From: JAOUJD01 sp963811265
Lineage (GTDB): Bacteria > Pseudomonadota > Gammaproteobacteria > Burkholderiales > Burkholderiaceae_F
Assembly (NCBI GenBank): GCA_963811265.1
Contig: CAWEQS010000026.1
Location: 434,001-498,000, forward strand
Direction: 5' to 3'
Length of the DNA stretch: 64,000 nucleotides
The translations under genes and the position numbers were made by a program. The first letter of the stretch is position 1, and each line of letters opens with the position of its first letter. The notes under the pieces are model-generated. The model made no database searches. It had not been told where the DNA came from and worked only from the letters and a program-made list of their open reading frames with translations. Shown in pieces: positions 1 to 9,679 of this stretch.

Positions 1-1
1 G

Positions 2-1069
2 GTGCACGTGATGTTCGGGCAGGAGACGATCGAGGTCTCCACCTTCCGCGCGCTCGTGAACGTCGACCGGCTGACCGACGAGCACGGCCGCGTGCTCGCG
101 GACAACGCGTACGGCGAGCAGCACGACGACGCCGCGCGCCGCGACTTCACGATCAACGCGCTCTACTACGACCCGACCACCGGCGAAGTGCTCGACTACC
201 ACGACGGCGTGAAGGACCTGCGCGCGAAGCGCCTGCGGATGATCGGCGAGCCGGAGGCGCGCTACCGCGAGGACCCGGTGCGGATGCTGCGCGCCGTGCG
301 CTTCGCGGCCAAGCTCGGGTTCCAGATCGACGAAGCGACGCGCGAGCCGATCCACCGGATGGGGATCCTGATCGAGAACGTCCCGGCGGCGCGCCTGTTC
401 GACGAGATGCTGAAGCTGCTGATGAGCGGCCACGCGGTCGCCTGCATCACGCGGCTGCGCGCCGAGGGACTCCACCACGGGCTCCTGCCGCTGCTCGACG
501 TGATCCTCGAGCAGCCGGCCGGCGAGCGCTTCGTGATGCTCGCGCTGTCGCGCACCGACGAGCGCGTCCGCGCCGGCAAGCGGGTGTCGCCGGGCTACCT
601 GTTCGCCACGCTGCTGTGGCACGACGTGCTGGTCAAGTGGAACGCGCGGACGGCGAAGGGCGAGCACCGCATCCCGGCGCTCGAGCGGGCGATCGACGAG
701 ACGCTCGACGCGCAGACGGAGAAACTGGCGATCCAGCGCCGGTTCACTTCCGACATGCGCGAGATCTGGGGACTGCAGCCGCGCTTCGAGCGCCGCCAGG
801 GCAAGGCGCCGCTGCGCCTGATCGAGCACATCCGCTTCCGGGCCGGATACGACTTCCTGATGCTGCGCGCCGCCGCCGACGAGGTGCCGGCGGCGTTCGC
901 CGACTGGTGGACCCGCTTTCCGCACGCCAGCGAGGAAGAGCGCGAGCGGATGCTGCGCGAGGCAGCGAGCGAAGGCGAACCCACCGCCGGCGGGCCGCGC
1001 CGGCGCCGCCGGCGGCGCCGTGGCGGCGGATCCGAGGCGGTCGGCGAACCGGGACCGGCGGCGACGTGA
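2..1069 (+). CDS. pcnB: Poly(A) polymerase I, 5'-truncated by window edge
   Basis: Adds 3' poly(A) tails to RNA and so marks transcripts for decay. The visible 355 residues begin inside the nucleotidyltransferase domain, so the catalytic DxD region lies upstream of the window. Recognisable blocks are RRDFTINALYY, the RYREDPVRMLRAVRFAAKLGF segment (split here as RYREDPVRML then RAVRFAAKLGF) typical of the RNA-binding half, and a basic C-terminal tail of consecutive arginines, usual in bacterial PcnB. The first codon at position 2 is GTG by chance and is not taken as the true start. The stop overlaps the folK start, as expected for the beta-proteobacterial pcnB-folK pair. A CCA-adding enzyme is the other family option, but the Arg-rich tail and the neighbour favour PcnB. 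Confidence 0.93.
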   Translation: MHVMFGQETIEVSTFRALVNVDRLTDEHGRVLADNAYGEQHDDAARRDFTINALYYDPTTGEVLDYHDGVKDLRAKRLRMIGEPEARYREDPVRMLRAVRFAAKLGFQIDEATREPIHRMGILIENVPAARLFDEMLKLLMSGHAVACITRLRAEGLHHGLLPLLDVILEQPAGERFVMLALSRTDERVRAGKRVSPGYLFATLLWHDVLVKWNARTAKGEHRIPALERAIDETLDAQTEKLAIQRRFTSDMREIWGLQPRFERRQGKAPLRLIEHIRFRAGYDFLMLRAAADEVPAAFADWWTRFPHASEEERERMLREAASEGEPTAGGPRRRRRRRRGGGSEAVGEPGPAAT

Positions 1070-1566
1070 AGCGAACCGCCTACATCGGCCTTGGCGCGAA
1101 CCAGGGCGAGCTGCGCGAGTCGCTGAATGCCGCGCTCGAGTCGCTGCGCTCGATCGAGCAGTCAGCCCTGAAGGCGGTGTCGCCGTTCTACATGACCGCG
1201 CCGGTCGATGCACCGGGCCCCGACTACCTCAACGCCGTGGCGCGAATCGAGACGTCGCTGGAGCCCTACGGGCTGCTGCTGCACCTGCTCGACATCGAGC
1301 TGATGCTGGGCCGCAAGCGCCGCGGACTGAAGAAGAACGCGCCGCGCAGCGTCGACCTCGACCTGCTGCTCGTGGACTCGCTGATGATCCAGAGCACGCC
1401 GCTGACGGTGCCGCACCCGCGCCTGCACCTGCGTGCGTTCGTGCTGAAGCCGCTGCTCGACCTCGATCCGGACATCGTCATCCCGGGACTCGGCCCGGCG
1501 CGCGACTTCCTGAACGGAGTCGCGGACCAGCGCATCGAGCTGCTGGACACCACCGCCGAGCCCTGA
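1066..1566 (+). CDS. folK: 2-amino-4-hydroxy-6-hydroxymethyldihydropteridine pyrophosphokinase
   Basis: Transfers pyrophosphate from ATP to 6-hydroxymethyl-dihydropterin in folate synthesis. The 166-residue product starts MKRTAYIGLGANQGEL, the family N-terminus, and carries the signature APRSVDLDLLLVD followed by VPHPRLHLRAFVLKPL. The start is GTG at 1066, inside the last codons of pcnB (4-base overlap), which implies translational coupling. Length matches the family (about 160). No frameshift was seen. Confidence 0.95.
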   Translation: MKRTAYIGLGANQGELRESLNAALESLRSIEQSALKAVSPFYMTAPVDAPGPDYLNAVARIETSLEPYGLLLHLLDIELMLGRKRRGLKKNAPRSVDLDLLLVDSLMIQSTPLTVPHPRLHLRAFVLKPLLDLDPDIVIPGLGPARDFLNGVADQRIELLDTTAEP

Positions 1567-1639
1567 CGCCCGATGCCGTCGCTTCCCGTCGTCGCGCCGA
1601 CGACGCTACTCCTCGCGGCTCTCATCCGCCCTGCCTGAC

Positions 1640-2281
1640 ATGCTGGCCGGCAAGTACCGCTACGTCGTCGTCGAGGGCCCGATCGGCGCCGGGAAGACCT
1701 CGCTGGCGCGGCGGCTCGCGGAGCGCTCCGGTTCCCACCTGTTGCTGGAGCAGCCGGACGAGAACCCGTTCCTCGCGCGCTTCTACCGCGACAGCGCGCG
1801 CTACGCGCTGTCGACGCAGATGTTCTTCCTGTTCCAGCGGGTGCAGCAGCTCGCCGAGCTGAAGCAGCTGGACCTCTTCCGCAGCGCCATCGTTTCCGAC
1901 TTCCTGCTGGAGAAGGACCGGCTGTTCGCGCGGCTGACGCTCGCGGACGACGAACTGCGCCTGTACGAGCAGATGCACGAGCAGCTGAAGCCGGCCACGG
2001 CCGCGCCCGACCTCGTGGTCTACCTGCAGGCGCGGCCCGAGACCCTGGTCGAACGCGTCGGGCGGCGCGGCAATCCGATCGAGTCGGGCGTGTCCGAATC
2101 CTATCTGCGCGCGCTCGCTGACAGCTACACGCGGTTCTTCCACGAGTACGACGCCGCGCCGGTGCTGGTCGTCAACACCGAGCACCTGAACCTGGTGGAT
2201 CGCGACGAGGACTTCGAACTGCTGCTCGACCGGATCCAGAAGCTGCGCGGTCGCCGCGAATACTTCAACCTCGCCGCCTGA
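1640..2281 (+). CDS. Deoxynucleoside kinase (dAK/dGK family)
   Basis: Predicted to phosphorylate deoxyadenosine or deoxyguanosine with ATP for nucleotide salvage. The 213-residue protein has a P-loop EGPIGAGKTSLARRL at residues 10-24. It also has the family blocks LEQPDENPFLARFY and TQMFFLFQRVQQL, and an arginine-rich lid around residue 140 (ERVGRRGNPIE). It follows folK after 73 bases and precedes panB by 16 bases. The same order occurs in many Burkholderiales, where it is annotated only as deoxynucleoside kinase. Substrate choice cannot be read from the sequence. Confidence 0.85.
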   Translation: MLAGKYRYVVVEGPIGAGKTSLARRLAERSGSHLLLEQPDENPFLARFYRDSARYALSTQMFFLFQRVQQLAELKQLDLFRSAIVSDFLLEKDRLFARLTLADDELRLYEQMHEQLKPATAAPDLVVYLQARPETLVERVGRRGNPIESGVSESYLRALADSYTRFFHEYDAAPVLVVNTEHLNLVDRDEDFELLLDRIQKLRGRREYFNLAA

Positions 2282-2297
2282 GGGAGACCCCGCATCC

Positions 2298-3129
2298 ATG
2301 AGCGTCCATCCGCAACCGCCGCAGGAGTCCGCGCGCAAACCAGTCACCCTTCCGCGCCTGCGCGAGATGCGCGCGAAGGGCGAGGCGATCGCGATGCTGA
2401 CGTGCTACGACGCGAGCTTCGCGCGCCTGCTCGACGCCAACGGCGTCGACTGCATCCTGGTCGGCGACTCGCTCGGCATGGTGATCCAGGGCCGGCACGA
2501 CACCCTGCCGGTGACGATCGACGAGATGGCGTACCACACGCGCTGCGTGGCGCGTGGCCTCGGCGCCGCCTGGCTGATCGCCGACCTGCCGTTCGGGAGC
2601 TACCAGGCCGGCCCCGCGCAGGCGCTTGCGAGCGCGGTCGCGCTGATGCAGGCCGGCGCCAAGATGGTGAAGCTCGAAGGCGGCGAATGGCTGGCGCCGA
2701 CGGTCGCCTTCCTCGTCGAGCGCGGCATTCCCGTGTGCGCGCATCTCGGCCTGACGCCGCAGTCGGTCCACGCGCTGGGCGGCTATCGCGTGCAGGGCCG
2801 CAGCGACGAGGAGGCCGGGCGGCTGCTGGCCGACGCGCGCGCGCTCGACGGCCGCCGGCGCGGCCATGCTGGTGCTGGAGCTGGTGCCGTCCGCGCTCGC
2901 CGAGCGCGTGACGCAGGCCGTCGGCATGCCGACGATCGGGATCGGCGCCGGCAGCGCCGTGTCCGGCCAGGTGCTGGTGCTGCACGACATGCTCGACGTC
3001 TACCCCGGCCGCAAGCCGCGGTTCGTGCGCAACTTCATGCAGGGACAGCCGAGCATCGGGGCTGCCGTGGCGGCCTACGTCGCCGCCGTGAAGGACCGGA
3101 GCTTTCCCGCGCCGGAGCACGGGTACTAG
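2298..3129 (+). CDS. panB: 3-methyl-2-oxobutanoate hydroxymethyltransferase, frameshifted
   Basis: First step of pantothenate synthesis: transfers a hydroxymethyl group from methylenetetrahydrofolate to 2-oxoisovalerate. Family blocks are LTCYDASFARLLDANGVD, VGDSLGMVIQG, HLGLTPQSVHALGGY, and in the second frame MPTIGIGAGSAVSGQV and VYPGRKPRFVRNF. The reading frame breaks at about 2850, where a GAC codon is followed by one extra G. Dropping it restores ALDAAGAAMLVLELVPSAL and a 276-residue product of normal length. A one-base error in an otherwise perfect gene is more likely than loss of function. SD-like GGGAGA lies just before the ATG. Confidence 0.93.
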
Positions 3130-3178
3130 CCGCGCCTCTACAATCCGCGACTTCATCACCCGTGGGCCTGCCCGAACG

Positions 3179-4021
3179 ATGAAAGTCGTCCACTCGATCG
3201 AAGCCCTGCGCGACCAGATGCGCGGACAGAACCGGATCGCGTTCGTGCCAACCATGGGCAACCTGCACGCCGGCCATCTCGCGCTGATGGAGATGGCCCA
3301 CCAGCACGGCGACCCCGTGGTCGCGTCGATCTTCGTGAACCGGCTGCAGTTCGGCCCCAACGAAGACTTCGACAAGTACCCGCGCACGCTGCAGGACGAC
3401 ATCGACAAGCTGCAGAAGCAGAACCACGTCTACGTCCTGTTCGCGCCGAACGAGCAGGAGATGTACCCGGAGCCGCAGAGCTACCGCGTGAGCCCGCCCG
3501 CCGATCTCGGCGACATACTCGAGGGCGAGTTCCGGCCCGGATTCTTCACCGGCGTCACCACGGTCGTGCTGAAGCTGTTCTCCTGCGTGCAACCGCGCGT
3601 CGCCGTGTTCGGCAAGAAGGACTACCAGCAACTGATGATCGTGCGCTCGATGTGCCGCCAGTTCTCGCTGCCGACCGAGATCATTCCGCACGAAACCGTG
3701 CGCGACACGGACGGCCTCGCGCTGTCGTCGCGCAACCGCTTCCTCTCGGAGGCCGAGCGCCGCGAGGCGCCGCGCCTGTACCGCGTGCTGAACGAAGTGC
3801 GCGACAAGGTCAAGGCCGGCGCGACCGACGTCGCCGCGATCGAAGGCGACGCGATGCGCGAACTGGCTGCCGCGAACTGGAAGGTCGACTACATCGCGCT
3901 GCGCCGCCAGCGCGACCTGCGGACGCCCACGCGGGACGAAGTCGCCGCGGGCGAACCGCTCGTCACGCTCGCCGCGGCCAAGCTCGGCGCGACGCGCCTC
4001 ATCGACAACCTCGAAATCTAG
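3179..4021 (+). CDS. panC: Pantothenate synthetase
   Basis: Condenses pantoate with beta-alanine using ATP, the last step of pantothenate synthesis. The 280-residue protein has the nucleotidyltransferase HxGH-type block PTMGNLHAGHLAL, the catalytic stretch VFGKKDYQQLMIVR and the KMSKS-equivalent ALSSRNRFLS. It is intact. The gene lies 49 bases after panB; TACAAT at 3139-3144 in that gap resembles a -10 element, so panC may have its own weak promoter as well as panB read-through. Confidence 0.96.
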   Translation: MKVVHSIEALRDQMRGQNRIAFVPTMGNLHAGHLALMEMAHQHGDPVVASIFVNRLQFGPNEDFDKYPRTLQDDIDKLQKQNHVYVLFAPNEQEMYPEPQSYRVSPPADLGDILEGEFRPGFFTGVTTVVLKLFSCVQPRVAVFGKKDYQQLMIVRSMCRQFSLPTEIIPHETVRDTDGLALSSRNRFLSEAERREAPRLYRVLNEVRDKVKAGATDVAAIEGDAMRELAAANWKVDYIALRRQRDLRTPTRDEVAAGEPLVTLAAAKLGATRLIDNLEI

Positions 4022-4037
4022 ACGCGAGCGAGCCGAT

Positions 4038-4066
4038 TTGGCCGCCCGCGGTCCTTCACAGATAAT
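4038..4066 (+). promoter_or_regulatory. Candidate sigma-70 promoter of tRNA-Leu
   Basis: TTGGCC at 4038-4043 and GATAAT at 4061-4066 are separated by 17 bases and lie just upstream of the tRNA. The -10 is one base from consensus, the -35 matches only in TTG. No other gene start is near, so the tRNA is the obvious target. Confidence 0.45.
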
Positions 4067-4078
4067 GCGGCCTCCCGT

Positions 4079-4165
4079 GCCGGGATGGCGGAATTGGTAG
4101 ACGCACGGGACTCAAAATCCCGCGATCGCAAGATCATGGGGGTTCGATTCCCCCTCCCGGCACCA
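4079..4165 (+). tRNA. tRNA-Leu (anticodon CAA)
   Basis: An 87-base class II tRNA. The acceptor arm GCCGGGA (4079-4085) pairs with TCCCGGC (4155-4161), followed by an A discriminator and an encoded CCA (4163-4165). The anticodon stem CGGGA/TCCCG encloses the loop CTCAAAA, giving anticodon CAA, which reads UUG. The D-arm has GGCGGAATTGGTAGAC, and the T-loop GGTTCGATTCC is canonical. The long variable arm fits leucine. Confidence 0.97.
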
Positions 4166-4179
4166 CCCCCTCACTTCTC

Positions 4180-5226
4180 ATGGCCGGTAAAGCCATGCAG
4201 ACGACACAAGACCTCACCCTCGACGACTTCGACTTCGACCTGCCGCCGCACCTGATCGCGCAGCACCCGCTGCCCGAACGGACGGCGAGCCGGCTGCTGC
4301 ACGTCGCCGGCGACGCGCTGCGCGACCTCGCGTTCATCGACATCGAGCGCCTGCTCGTGCCCGGCGACCTGCTCGTGTTCAACGACACGCGCGTCGTGAA
4401 GGCGCGGCTGTTGGGACACAAGCCGACCGGCGGGCGCGTCGAGGCGCTGATCGAGCGCGTGCTCGAGCCGACACTCGCGCTCGCCATGGTCCGCACCAGC
4501 CACAAGCCGCAGCCTGGCGCGGTCTTCCTGTTCGACGACGCGCGCGCCAGCGTGGAAGGCCGGCGCGGCGATTTCTTCCTGCTGCGGTTCGATGCGGACG
4601 TCGGCGCCGTCATGGAGCGCATCGGCCACGTTCCGCTGCCGCCGTACATCGAGCACGCCGACGCGGCCGAGGACGCGGAGCGGTACCAGACCGTCTACGC
4701 GGCCCGGCCGGGCGCCGTCGCGGCGCCGACCGCGGGACTGCACTTCACGCAGGAACTCCTCGACCGGCTGCGCGCCCGCGGCGTCGAGCTCGCCACGCTG
4801 ACGCTGCACGTCGGCGCCGGAACGTTCCAGCCGGTCCGCACGCGGGACCTGTCGGAACACCGGATGCACAGCGAGTGGTTCGACATCGGCGAGGCGACTG
4901 CCGCTGCCGTCAACGGAGCGCGCGCCGCCGGGCGCCGCGTGATCGCGGTCGGCACGACGAGCCTGCGCGCGCTGGAATCCGCCGGACGCGACGGAACCCT
5001 GCGCGCGGGATCGGCCGAAACCGACATCTTCATCACGCCCGGCTTCCGTTTCCGCATCGTCGACGCGCTCGTCACGAACTTCCACCTGCCCCGGTCGACG
5101 CTGCTGATGCTCGTGTCCGCGTTCGCGGGGATCGACCGGATCCGCAGCGCCTATGCGCACGCGATCGCGCGGCAGTACCGATTCTTCTCCTACGGCGACG
5201 CCATGTTCCTGGAGCGCAACCGATGA
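4180..5226 (+). CDS. queA: S-adenosylmethionine:tRNA ribosyltransferase-isomerase
   Basis: Forms epoxyqueuosine from preQ1 in tRNA by adding the ribosyl part of SAM. The 348-residue protein has LLVFNDTRVVKARLLGHK, APTAGLHFTQELL, LHVGAGTFQPV and VGTTSLRALES, all family hallmarks. The ATG at 4180 gives the longest product; ATG at 4195 (MQTTQDLTLDDFDFDLP) is equally plausible because homologues usually begin near LDDFDF. The stop overlaps the tgt ATG, so the two queuosine genes are translationally coupled. Confidence 0.96.
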   Translation: MAGKAMQTTQDLTLDDFDFDLPPHLIAQHPLPERTASRLLHVAGDALRDLAFIDIERLLVPGDLLVFNDTRVVKARLLGHKPTGGRVEALIERVLEPTLALAMVRTSHKPQPGAVFLFDDARASVEGRRGDFFLLRFDADVGAVMERIGHVPLPPYIEHADAAEDAERYQTVYAARPGAVAAPTAGLHFTQELLDRLRARGVELATLTLHVGAGTFQPVRTRDLSEHRMHSEWFDIGEATAAAVNGARAAGRRVIAVGTTSLRALESAGRDGTLRAGSAETDIFITPGFRFRIVDALVTNFHLPRSTLLMLVSAFAGIDRIRSAYAHAIARQYRFFSYGDAMFLERNR

Positions 5227-6365
5227 CGGCCGGGTTTGAACTGCTGGCCACCGACGGCGCCGCGCGGCGCGGCCGGCTGACGCTGAACCACGGCGTCGTC
5301 GAGACGCCGGTCTTCATGCCGGTGGGCACCTACGGCACCGTCAAGGCGATGGCGCCCGCGGAGCTCGATGACCTCGGCGCGCAGATCGTGCTCGGCAACA
5401 CGTTCCACCTGTGGCTGCGACCGGGACTCGACGTGATCCAGGTCCACGCGGGACTGCACCGCTTCATGGGGTGGAGCCGGCCCATCCTGACCGACTCGGG
5501 CGGCTTCCAGGTGTTCTCCCTCGGCGCGCTGCGCAAGATCAGCGAGGAAGGCGTCCGGTTCGCCTCCCCGGTGAACGGCGACCGCCTGTTCCTGACGCCC
5601 GAGGAGTCGATGCGGATCCAGGACGTCCTGGACTCGGACATCGCGATGGTGTTCGACGAGTGCACGCCCTATGCGATCGGCGACCGGCCGGCCACCATGG
5701 ACGAAGCCGCGGCGTCGATGCGGCTGTCGCTGCGCTGGGCCGGCCGCAGCCGCGGCGCGTTCGACCGGCTGGGCGAGGCGCGCGGTCGCCGCAACGCGCT
5801 GTTCGGGATCGTCCAGGGCGGCATGTTCGAGACGCTCCGCGACGAGTCGCTCGCGGGGCTCGTCGACATCGGCTTCGAGGGCTACGCGATCGGCGGGCTG
5901 TCGGTCGGCGAACCGAAGGAAGACATGCTGCGGATCCTCGCGCACACCACGCCGCGCCTGCCGGCCGGCCGCCCGCGTTACCTGATGGGCGTCGGCACCC
6001 CGGAGGATCTGCTCGACGGCATCGCCGCCGGCATCGACATGTTCGATTGCGTGATGCCGACCCGCAACGCGCGCAACGGGTGGCTCTTCACCCGGTACGG
6101 CGACGTCAAGCTGCGCAACACCCGCTACCGGGCGGACAGCGCGCCGCTGGATGAAACCTGCGCGTGCCCGACGTGTCGAACGTTCTCGCGCAGCTACCTG
6201 CACCACCTGCAGCGGGTCAACGAGATCCTCGGGGCGCGGCTGAACACCGTCCACAACCTGCACTTCTACCTCGACCTGATGCGGCAGGCGCGTGCGGCCA
6301 TCGCCGAGGGCCGGTTCGCCGCGTTCCGTGAGGGTTTCCTGCAGGATCGCCGGCGCGGGGTGTGA
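5223..6365 (+). CDS. tgt: Queuine/preQ1 tRNA-guanine transglycosylase
   Basis: Exchanges the wobble guanine of GUN-anticodon tRNAs for preQ1. The 380-residue product has RPILTDSGGFQVFSL with the first catalytic Asp, MFDCVMPTRNARNG with the nucleophilic Asp, and the zinc site CACPTCRTFSRSYLHHL (three Cys and a His). ATG 5223 overlaps the queA stop (ATGA). The gene is intact and of standard length. Confidence 0.97.
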   Translation: MTAGFELLATDGAARRGRLTLNHGVVETPVFMPVGTYGTVKAMAPAELDDLGAQIVLGNTFHLWLRPGLDVIQVHAGLHRFMGWSRPILTDSGGFQVFSLGALRKISEEGVRFASPVNGDRLFLTPEESMRIQDVLDSDIAMVFDECTPYAIGDRPATMDEAAASMRLSLRWAGRSRGAFDRLGEARGRRNALFGIVQGGMFETLRDESLAGLVDIGFEGYAIGGLSVGEPKEDMLRILAHTTPRLPAGRPRYLMGVGTPEDLLDGIAAGIDMFDCVMPTRNARNGWLFTRYGDVKLRNTRYRADSAPLDETCACPTCRTFSRSYLHHLQRVNEILGARLNTVHNLHFYLDLMRQARAAIAEGRFAAFREGFLQDRRRGV

Positions 6366-6389
6366 GGCCGGGAACGCAGGGCCGGCCGC

Positions 6390-6426
6390 TATACTTGCGC
6401 GTTTGTCCGGGCACCGTCGCCCGGAC
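6390..6426 (+). promoter_or_regulatory. Possible -10 element and leader hairpin before yajC
   Basis: TATACT at 6390-6395 resembles a -10 box. It is followed by a perfect 8-base-pair hairpin, GTCCGGGC (6405-6412), loop ACCGTC, GCCCGGAC (6419-6426). No T-run follows, so this is not a clear intrinsic terminator of tgt. It may be a structured 5' leader of yajC-secDF transcripts. Confidence 0.35.
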
Positions 6427-6451
6427 GTTCACCCCCCTCGGGAGTTTCTCG

Positions 6452-6799
6452 ATGTTCCTGATCTCGAACGCGTTCGCGCAGGCCGCCCCGGCCGCTGCGG
6501 CCGGACCCGAATCCTCGTACATGTCGATCGGCTTCATGGTGCTGATCTTCGTCGTCTTCTACTTCCTGCTGATCCGCCCCCAGGTGAAGCGGCAGAAGGA
6601 GCACAAGGCGATGGTCGACGCCCTCAAGAAGGGCGACGAAGTCCTGACGGCCGGCGGCATCGTCGGCAAGATCGTCGAGATGCAGGACCAGTACGTCACG
6701 GTGCAGGTCGCGGCCGTGAACGGCCAGCCCGTGCAGCTGTCGATGCAGCGCTCCGCCGTGCAGACGCTGCTTCCCAAAGACACCTTCAAGCCGGCCTGA
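6452..6799 (+). CDS. yajC: Preprotein translocase subunit YajC
   Basis: Small accessory subunit of the SecDF-YajC membrane complex. The 115 residues contain one membrane segment (IGFMVLIFVVFYFLLI, about residues 26-41) followed by the family sequence RPQVKRQKEHKAMVDALKKG and a cytoplasmic SH3-like tail (GDEVLTAGGIVGKI). ATG 6452 is preferred because GGGAG precedes it by about 8 bases; a longer in-frame start at 6362 would add a non-conserved leader. Confidence 0.95.
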   Translation: MFLISNAFAQAAPAAAAGPESSYMSIGFMVLIFVVFYFLLIRPQVKRQKEHKAMVDALKKGDEVLTAGGIVGKIVEMQDQYVTVQVAAVNGQPVQLSMQRSAVQTLLPKDTFKPA

Positions 6800-6846
6800 G
6801 GTCGCCGCGGCGCGCCGAGCGCCGCGGTCCGTGACGCCGCACCCCG

Positions 6847-8701
6847 ATGAACCGCTATCCGCTCTGGAAGTACATCGTCATCGCCGTCGCCCTGCTGATC
6901 GGGGCGACGTACATGCTGCCGAATTTCTTCGGCGAATCGCCCGCGGTGCAGGTCTCGTCCGCGAAGTCGACCGTCAAGGTCGATCCGGCGCTGATGACGC
7001 GCGTCGAGGAGATCCTGAAGAACGCGAAGTTCGAGCACGCGGGCCTGTACTTCGACCAGGTCGGACTCAACTCCACTATCCGGGTGCGGTTCAAGGACGC
7101 GGACACGCAACTCGCCGCCAAGGACGCGATCCAGAAGGCGCTCGACCCGAGCCAGGAAGACCCGGCCTACGTCGTGGCGCTGAACCTGGTGTCGAACACG
7201 CCGCGCTGGCTGCAGAGCCTGCGCGCCTTGCCGATGTATCTCGGCCTCGACCTGCGCGGGGGCGTGCACTTCCTGATGCAGGTCGACATGCGGGCCGCCG
7301 TGGACAAGCGGCTCGACACGCTGGCGTCCGACATCCGGACGCTGCTGCGCGAGAAGAACATCCGCCACGCCGGCATCAACAAGACGTCGGCCTCGATCGA
7401 GATCAAGTTCCGCGATGCCGAGACCCGCGCAAAGGCGGAAGACGAGATCCGCGGCCAGGTGCGCGAGCTGACGTTGCGGGAGGAAGGCGCGGGCGACAGC
7501 CTGTCCATCATCGCCACGCTGTCGCCGGCGGCGCAGAAGGAGATCCAGGACAACGCGGTCAAGCAGAACATCACCACGCTGCACAACCGCGTGAACGAAC
7601 TGGGCGTGGCCGAGCCCGTGATCCAGCAGCAGGGCGCCGACCGCATCGTGGTCCAGCTGCCCGGCGTGCAGGACGTGGCGCGCGCCAAGCAGATCCTCGG
7701 CCGCACCGCGACGCTCGAGATCCGGATGGTCGACCAGGAAGCGATGGCGGCGGGGCTGCCGGGCGCGATCACCGTGCCGGAGCGCAAGGCCGGCGGCGTC
7801 GTCACGCCGACGCCCCTGAAGCGGGAAGTCGTCGTCACCGGCAACCAGCTGAACGGCGCCTCCGCGACGCTCGACCAGAACCAGCGCCCCGCCGTTTCGG
7901 TGCGCCTCGACGAGGCCGGCGGCCGCGCGATGCGCGCCATCACGCGCGACAACATCGGCAAGCTGATGGCGATCGTGCTGTACGAGAAGGGCAAGGGCGA
8001 GGCGATCTCGGTGGCGCGCATCCAGGGCGAGTTCGGCAACCAGTTCCAGATCACCGGCAGCTTCACGGTGCAGGAGACGAGCGACCTCGCGCTGCTGATC
8101 CGCTCCGGCTCGCTCGCGGCGCCGATGGAGATCATCGAGGAGCGCACGATCGGCCCGAGCCTCGGCAAGGAGAACATCGAGCGCGGCTTCCGCTCGACGC
8201 TGTACGGCTTCATGGCGATCGCGGCCTTCATGATCTTCTACTACCGCGATGTTCGGCCTGATCTCGGTGGCGGCGCTGTCGGTCAACATGATGCTGCTGA
8301 TCGCGCTGCTGTCGATGCTGCAGGCGACGATGACGCTGCCCGGCATCGCGGCCGTGGCGCTGGCGCTCGGCATGGCGATCGACTCCAACGTGCTGATCAA
8401 CGAGCGCGTGCGCGAGGAACTGCGCAACGGCCGCACCCCGCAGCAGGCGATCACCGAGGGCTACGAAAAGGCGTTCGCGACGATCCTCGACTCGAACGTC
8501 ACGACGCTGATCGCCGGCATCGCGCTGCTGACTTTCGGCTCCGGCCCGGTGCGCGGCTTCGCGATCGTGCACTCGCTCGGCATCCTGACGTCGATCTTCT
8601 CGGCGGTGTTCGTGTCGCGCGCGATCGTCAACCTCGTCTACGGGTCGCGCAAGAAGCTGCAGTCGATCTCGGTCGGCCAGGTCTGGAAACCGGGCGTCTG
8701 A
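6847..8701 (+). CDS. secD: Protein translocase subunit SecD, frameshifted
   Basis: Membrane RND-type subunit that uses the proton gradient to complete protein export. The first transmembrane segment is near residues 7-25. LGLDLRGGVHFLMQVD begins the P1 base, a periplasmic P1-head region follows, then the six-helix bundle with GMAIDSNVLINERVREEL. The frame breaks at 8248 (TAC CGC, extra G, ATG TTC GGC); restoring it gives a normal protein of about 617 residues. The flanking sequence is otherwise perfect and secD is important for growth, so a sequencing error is the likely cause. Lies 47 bases after yajC and 27 before secF. Confidence 0.95.
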
Positions 8702-8728
8702 CGCCGACGGAACGAAAGAGGAAGCGCC

Positions 8729-9664
8729 ATGGAGTTTTTCCGCATTCACCGCACGATTCCGTTCATGCGGTATTCGCTGGTCCTGAACGCGATCTCGCTG
8801 ATCTCGTTCCTGGTCGCGGTCGGGTTCCTCGTGTTCCGCGGGCTCAGCCTGTCGGTCGAGTTCACCGGCGGCACCGTGATGGAGGTGTCCTACCAGCAGG
8901 GCGCGAACCTCGAGCAGATCCGCGAAGCGATCGAGAAGAAGGGCTGGGGCGAGTTCCAGGTGCAGAACTTCGGCACGTCGCGCGACGTGATGATCCGGCT
9001 GCCCGTCGAAAAGGGCTACACGTCGGGCCAGCAGGCCGATCGCGTGATGCAGACGCTGAAGGCGCAGGATCCGTCGGTCGAGCTGCGGCGAGTGGAGTTC
9101 GTCGGCCCGCAGGTCGGCGAGGAACTCGCGCACGACGGCCTGCTCGCCCTGCTGATGGTCGTGATCGGCATCATGATCTACCTCGCCTTCCGCTTCGAGT
9201 GGAAGTTCGCGCTCGCGGCGATCATCGCCAACCTGCACGACGTGATCCTGGTCATCGGGATGTTCTCGATCTTCGGCTGGGAGTTCTCGCTGCCGGTGCT
9301 GGCCGCCGTGCTCGCGGTCCTCGGCTACTCGGTGAACGAGTCGGTGATCATCTTCGACCGGGTGCGGGAGCACTTCAAGAAGATGCGACGCGCCACCACG
9401 GTGGAGGTGATCGACTCGGCCATCACGGCGACGATCTCGCGCACGATCATCACGCACGGCTCCACGATGTGCATGACGCTCGCGATGCTGTTCTTCGGCG
9501 GCCCCGCGCTGCACTACTTCGCGCTGGCGCTCACGATCGGGATCCTGTTCGGCGTCTACTCGTCGGTGTTCGTCGCCGCCGCGATCGCCATGTACCTCGG
9601 CGTCAAGCGCGAGGACCTGGTGAAGGCGGTCAAGAAGGAAGACGAGCAGGCCGTCGTGCCGTAG
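8729..9664 (+). CDS. secF: Protein translocase subunit SecF
   Basis: Partner of SecD in the membrane complex. The 311 residues include the N-terminal membrane helix, SVEFTGGTVMEVS, a short periplasmic domain, and the C-terminal five-helix region with LAAVLAVLGYSVNESVIIFD and SRTIITHGSTMCMTLAML. Start ATG 8729 is preceded by AAAGAGGAAG, a good ribosome binding site. Intact. Confidence 0.96.
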   Translation: MEFFRIHRTIPFMRYSLVLNAISLISFLVAVGFLVFRGLSLSVEFTGGTVMEVSYQQGANLEQIREAIEKKGWGEFQVQNFGTSRDVMIRLPVEKGYTSGQQADRVMQTLKAQDPSVELRRVEFVGPQVGEELAHDGLLALLMVVIGIMIYLAFRFEWKFALAAIIANLHDVILVIGMFSIFGWEFSLPVLAAVLAVLGYSVNESVIIFDRVREHFKKMRRATTVEVIDSAITATISRTIITHGSTMCMTLAMLFFGGPALHYFALALTIGILFGVYSSVFVAAAIAMYLGVKREDLVKAVKKEDEQAVVP

Positions 9665-9679
9665 GCCGCGCACGCCGCC

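Noticed and set aside
980..1060. Arg/Gly-rich run at the end of pcnB as a frameshift artefact
   Set aside because: A basic C-terminal tail is normal for PcnB, and the frame ends properly at the folK overlap.
6405..6426. Hairpin before yajC as an intrinsic terminator of tgt
   Set aside because: No T-run follows, and yajC-secDF commonly share transcripts with tgt; kept only as a possible leader structure.
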